DNA of 35,591 nt from Desulfobulbaceae bacterium (GTDB lineage Bacteria; Desulfobacterota; Desulfobulbia; Desulfobulbales; Desulfocapsaceae). How positions within the stretch are numbered: position 1 is the first letter of the stretch; each line of letters starts with the position of its first letter. The DNA lies in the NCBI GenBank assembly GCA_019163335.1, contig JAFLKM010000077.1, positions 1 to 35,591 of the forward strand, given 5' to 3'. This document shows, piece after piece, positions 33,813 to 35,591 of this stretch. The position numbers and the translations under genes were made by a program. The notes under the pieces were generated by a model. That model did no database searches. It was not told the origin of the DNA and saw only the letters and a program-made list of their open reading frames with translations.

Positions 33813-33962
33813 TTACGTTGAAGGAACAGCCGGAACACAGGTGGACGTAGGGGTTCTGGTCTTGGTGCGTGTCTGTGATTTGGTGGCTGCCATGGCTTCA
33901 CCAGCCAGGGTAATTGCGAAAATTGCTGCCACTGCCAGGGCCATGATACGTTTTGTTTTCAT
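33813..33962 (-). CDS. 49-aa exported peptide sharing its signal peptide with the Gly-rich neighbour
   Basis: On the - strand, an ATG at 33962 opens 49 codons: MKTKRIMALAVAAIFAITLA, then GEAMA, then a short mature part ATKSQTRTKTRTPTSTCVPA ending PST. An AAGGAG lies about 9 nt upstream. The first 25 residues match those of the 104-aa protein at 33684 at most positions (K-T-K-R-x-M, AIFAxTLAGEAMA), so the two leaders are paralogous. The predicted mature peptide is only about 24 residues, basic and Thr-rich, with one Cys. The function is unknown. It is the first gene below the sigma54 regulator. Confidence 0.65.
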   Translation of the reverse strand: MKTKRIMALAVAAIFAITLAGEAMAATKSQTRTKTRTPTSTCVPAVPST

Positions 33963-34044
33963 TGTGATGTTCTCCTTGAAAAAATGGGTTAACTTTTTTG
34001 TTTGTAAGAGACAGTCTCTCTCAAACGTTTATGTCCCATGTTTT

Positions 34045-34059
34045 TCACAATTCGTGCCA
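34045..34059 (-). promoter_or_regulatory. Candidate sigma54 promoter upstream of the small exported genes
   Basis: On the - strand TGGCAC (34059-34054) gives a perfect -24 element. At GG-N10 spacing the -12 position reads GA in TGTGA rather than GC in TTGCA, so the -12 half is degraded. It lies about 83 nt before the 49-aa gene and beside a sigma54-dependent activator gene. It is plausible rather than proven. Confidence 0.35.
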
Positions 34060-34168
34060 ATAAAAATAAATCGTATAACTCACTGGAAACAATAATGTTT
34101 CATGAGATGGTGGTATTTTTTTCAGGCGAAATGAGTGCAGATTTTGCACCGGCCCGCCGAGCTTTGCA

Positions 34169-35530
34169 CTACTCTTCCTCTCCATTGTCCTCCGCAACTC
34201 CAAATTCTTTCAGCCGATATTGCAAGGTACGGCGTGAGATTCCAAGGCGGTCAGCGGCCAGGCGACGATTGCCGGCCGTTGCCTTGAGGGCGGTAAGGAT
34301 CGCTTGGTGCTCGGCCTCTTTGAGCAGGCCATGCTCCTCAGCCCCGCTGCTTTTTCCTGGACTGCGGATGAGGTCAGGCAGGTCAGTTATTGTTATCTCA
34401 CTCCGTGCCAGGATGACCGCCCTTTCCAGGACATTCTGCAGTTCTCGGATATTGCCTGGCCAGTGATGGGCCCGCAGGGATTTGCGAGCAGAAGAGGCAA
34501 TGCCGGTGAGCTGTTTTCCCATCTCTCGGCTATGGAGCCGCACCAGGAATTCGGCCAGATCGTCAATGGCATCCAGGCGATCCCGCAAAGGCGGCAGCGT
34601 AATGGGGAAGACGTTCAAGCGGTAAAAGAGGTCTTCACGAAAATGCCTGGCTGTGATTTCATCGGCCAGATCCCGGTTGGTGGCCGCCAGGATCCGCACG
34701 TTGGCATGGATCTCACGACTGCCGCCCACCCTCTGAAAGTTTCGTTCCTGAAGGACGCGCAGCAGCTTGGCCTGCATCGGCAGGGGCATCTCTCCAATCT
34801 CATCAAGCATGATGGTGCCGCTTGAGGCCAGCTCAAACTTGCCTTGACGAGTTGTGGTGGCCCCGGTAAAGGCGCCCCGTTCGTGACCGAAGAGCTCGCT
34901 CTCCATCAGATTTTCAGGGATGGCGGCGCAGTTTACGGCAATAAAAGGGCCGCCTTTGCGGGGGCTGGTAAGATGGATATACCGGGCCAGCAACTCTTTG
35001 CCGGTACCACTCTCACCCCCGATCAAGACCGTGGCCTCAGTGGGGGCCACTTCCCCCACAAGCCAGCGGACCTTCTCCATGGCGGCCCCGGCAAAAAGAA
35101 TTTCCAGGGGGGGCAGGCCGGTCAGCTCGGCCTCGTCAAGGGCTTCCAGCCGTCGCGTGCGAGTTCTTTCCAGAAGCAGCCGATCCACCAGTGCCCGCAA
35201 GGTTGCTGGATCTTTCAGCGGTTTGGTGAGAAAGTCACTGACTCCGTCTTTGATGGCGGCAACAGCTTCCTCAACTGTGCCGAAGGCGGTAATCAGGACA
35301 AAAGGCGGGGCTGCTTCATCGAAGCGGCTGGCCTTAAACAACTCAAGCCCTCCCATTTTTGGCATCTTGAGATCAGACAGAACCAGATCAAAGGACTCCT
35401 GTTGCAGTTTGGCCAATCCAGCCGCCCCATTCACAGCCTGGATGACTTCATGTCCAGCATCTTCGAGGATAGCTGCAAGTAATCCCCGAAAGGTGGTATC
35501 ATCTTCAACAATCAGGATTCGTCCGTTCAT
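34169..35530 (-). CDS. Sigma54-dependent response regulator (NtrC family)
   Basis: The 453-aa product has a receiver domain (1-115) with acidic pocket Asp10/Asp11, phospho-acceptor Asp53 in DLVLSDLKMPKMGG, Thr81 and Lys103. A sigma54-activating AAA+ domain follows, with Walker A GGESGTGKE (171-179), the sigma54-contact loop GAFTGA (219-224), Walker B TIMLDEIGE and the HHWPGNIRELQNVLERAV element. A Fis-type helix-turn-helix at the C-terminus reads AADRLGISRRTLQYRLKEFG. It activates sigma54 promoters when phosphorylated. No sensor kinase lies in the window; it may be upstream on the - strand beyond 35591. Its likely targets are the exported genes downstream. Confidence 0.96.
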   Translation of the reverse strand: MNGRILIVEDDTTFRGLLAAILEDAGHEVIQAVNGAAGLAKLQQESFDLVLSDLKMPKMGGLELFKASRFDEAAPPFVLITAFGTVEEAVAAIKDGVSDFLTKPLKDPATLRALVDRLLLERTRTRRLEALDEAELTGLPPLEILFAGAAMEKVRWLVGEVAPTEATVLIGGESGTGKELLARYIHLTSPRKGGPFIAVNCAAIPENLMESELFGHERGAFTGATTTRQGKFELASSGTIMLDEIGEMPLPMQAKLLRVLQERNFQRVGGSREIHANVRILAATNRDLADEITARHFREDLFYRLNVFPITLPPLRDRLDAIDDLAEFLVRLHSREMGKQLTGIASSARKSLRAHHWPGNIRELQNVLERAVILARSEITITDLPDLIRSPGKSSGAEEHGLLKEAEHQAILTALKATAGNRRLAADRLGISRRTLQYRLKEFGVAEDNGEEE

Positions 35531-35591
35531 CTTTTAGGCTCCTCGCTATATTGAATGGGTAAAGGTTGCCCGGTATAGCGTATATTTGGTA

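Overview
This window is bacterial chromosome, most like a Desulfobacterota (Desulfobulbales-like) genome. That placement is an inference from the gene mix: a PEP-CTERM protein, a PerR/rubrerythrin/catalase set, ArsP, an endonuclease III-exonuclease III fusion, the rpmH-rnpA-yidD-yidC-jag-mnmE block and an NtrC-type regulator. No rRNA or tRNA is present to confirm it.

Region 1 (1-7577) is a type I-E CRISPR-Cas locus on the + strand: 3' part of casA, casB, cas6e, cas7e, cas5e, a relic of a second cas6e, a BRO-N domain gene, cas1, cas2, a short leader and an array of 24 repeats and 23 spacers with an exact 61-bp period. The locus looks rearranged. The casA frame carries a TAG at 50-52, the intact cas6e lies between casB and cas7 instead of after cas5, the canonical cas6e site holds only N- and C-terminal scraps, and a virus-type BRO-N gene lies between those scraps and cas1. 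cas3 is not in the window.

Region 2 (7578-10320), on the - strand, holds a vapBC toxin-antitoxin pair facing the distal end of the array, then an arsR-arsP pair with a palindromic operator upstream of arsR. Two strong hairpins and a doubtful Cys-rich ORF follow arsP.

Region 3 (10250-13520) is an oxidative-stress group on the + strand: a PerR-type Fur regulator, rubrerythrin and a monofunctional catalase. A long Orn/Lys/Arg decarboxylase follows on the - strand (13544-15793). Divergent from it is a single ORF fusing endonuclease III to exonuclease III (16093-17559).

Region 4 (17560-21360) begins with about 650 bp without a convincing gene but with strong inverted repeats. It continues with a von Willebrand A domain protein carrying a PEP-CTERM tail and a secreted TPR protein.

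Region 5 (21365-30697) is housekeeping: lgt, mnmG and a SAM methyltransferase on the - strand; then rpmH (too short for a 60-codon ORF cutoff), rnpA, yidD, yidC, jag/khpB and mnmE on the + strand, behind a promoter with perfect consensus -35 and -10 hexamers.

Region 6 (30823-35530) is on the - strand: a PilZ protein, a DUF2202 ferritin-like exported protein, an exported OB-fold-like protein with a Gly-rich tail, two small exported proteins with near-identical signal peptides, and a sigma54 response regulator upstream of them all. A candidate -24 element lies between the regulator and the first small gene, suggesting the regulator controls the exported set. A 16-bp GC-rich palindromic element occurs four times in intergenic DNA across the window.
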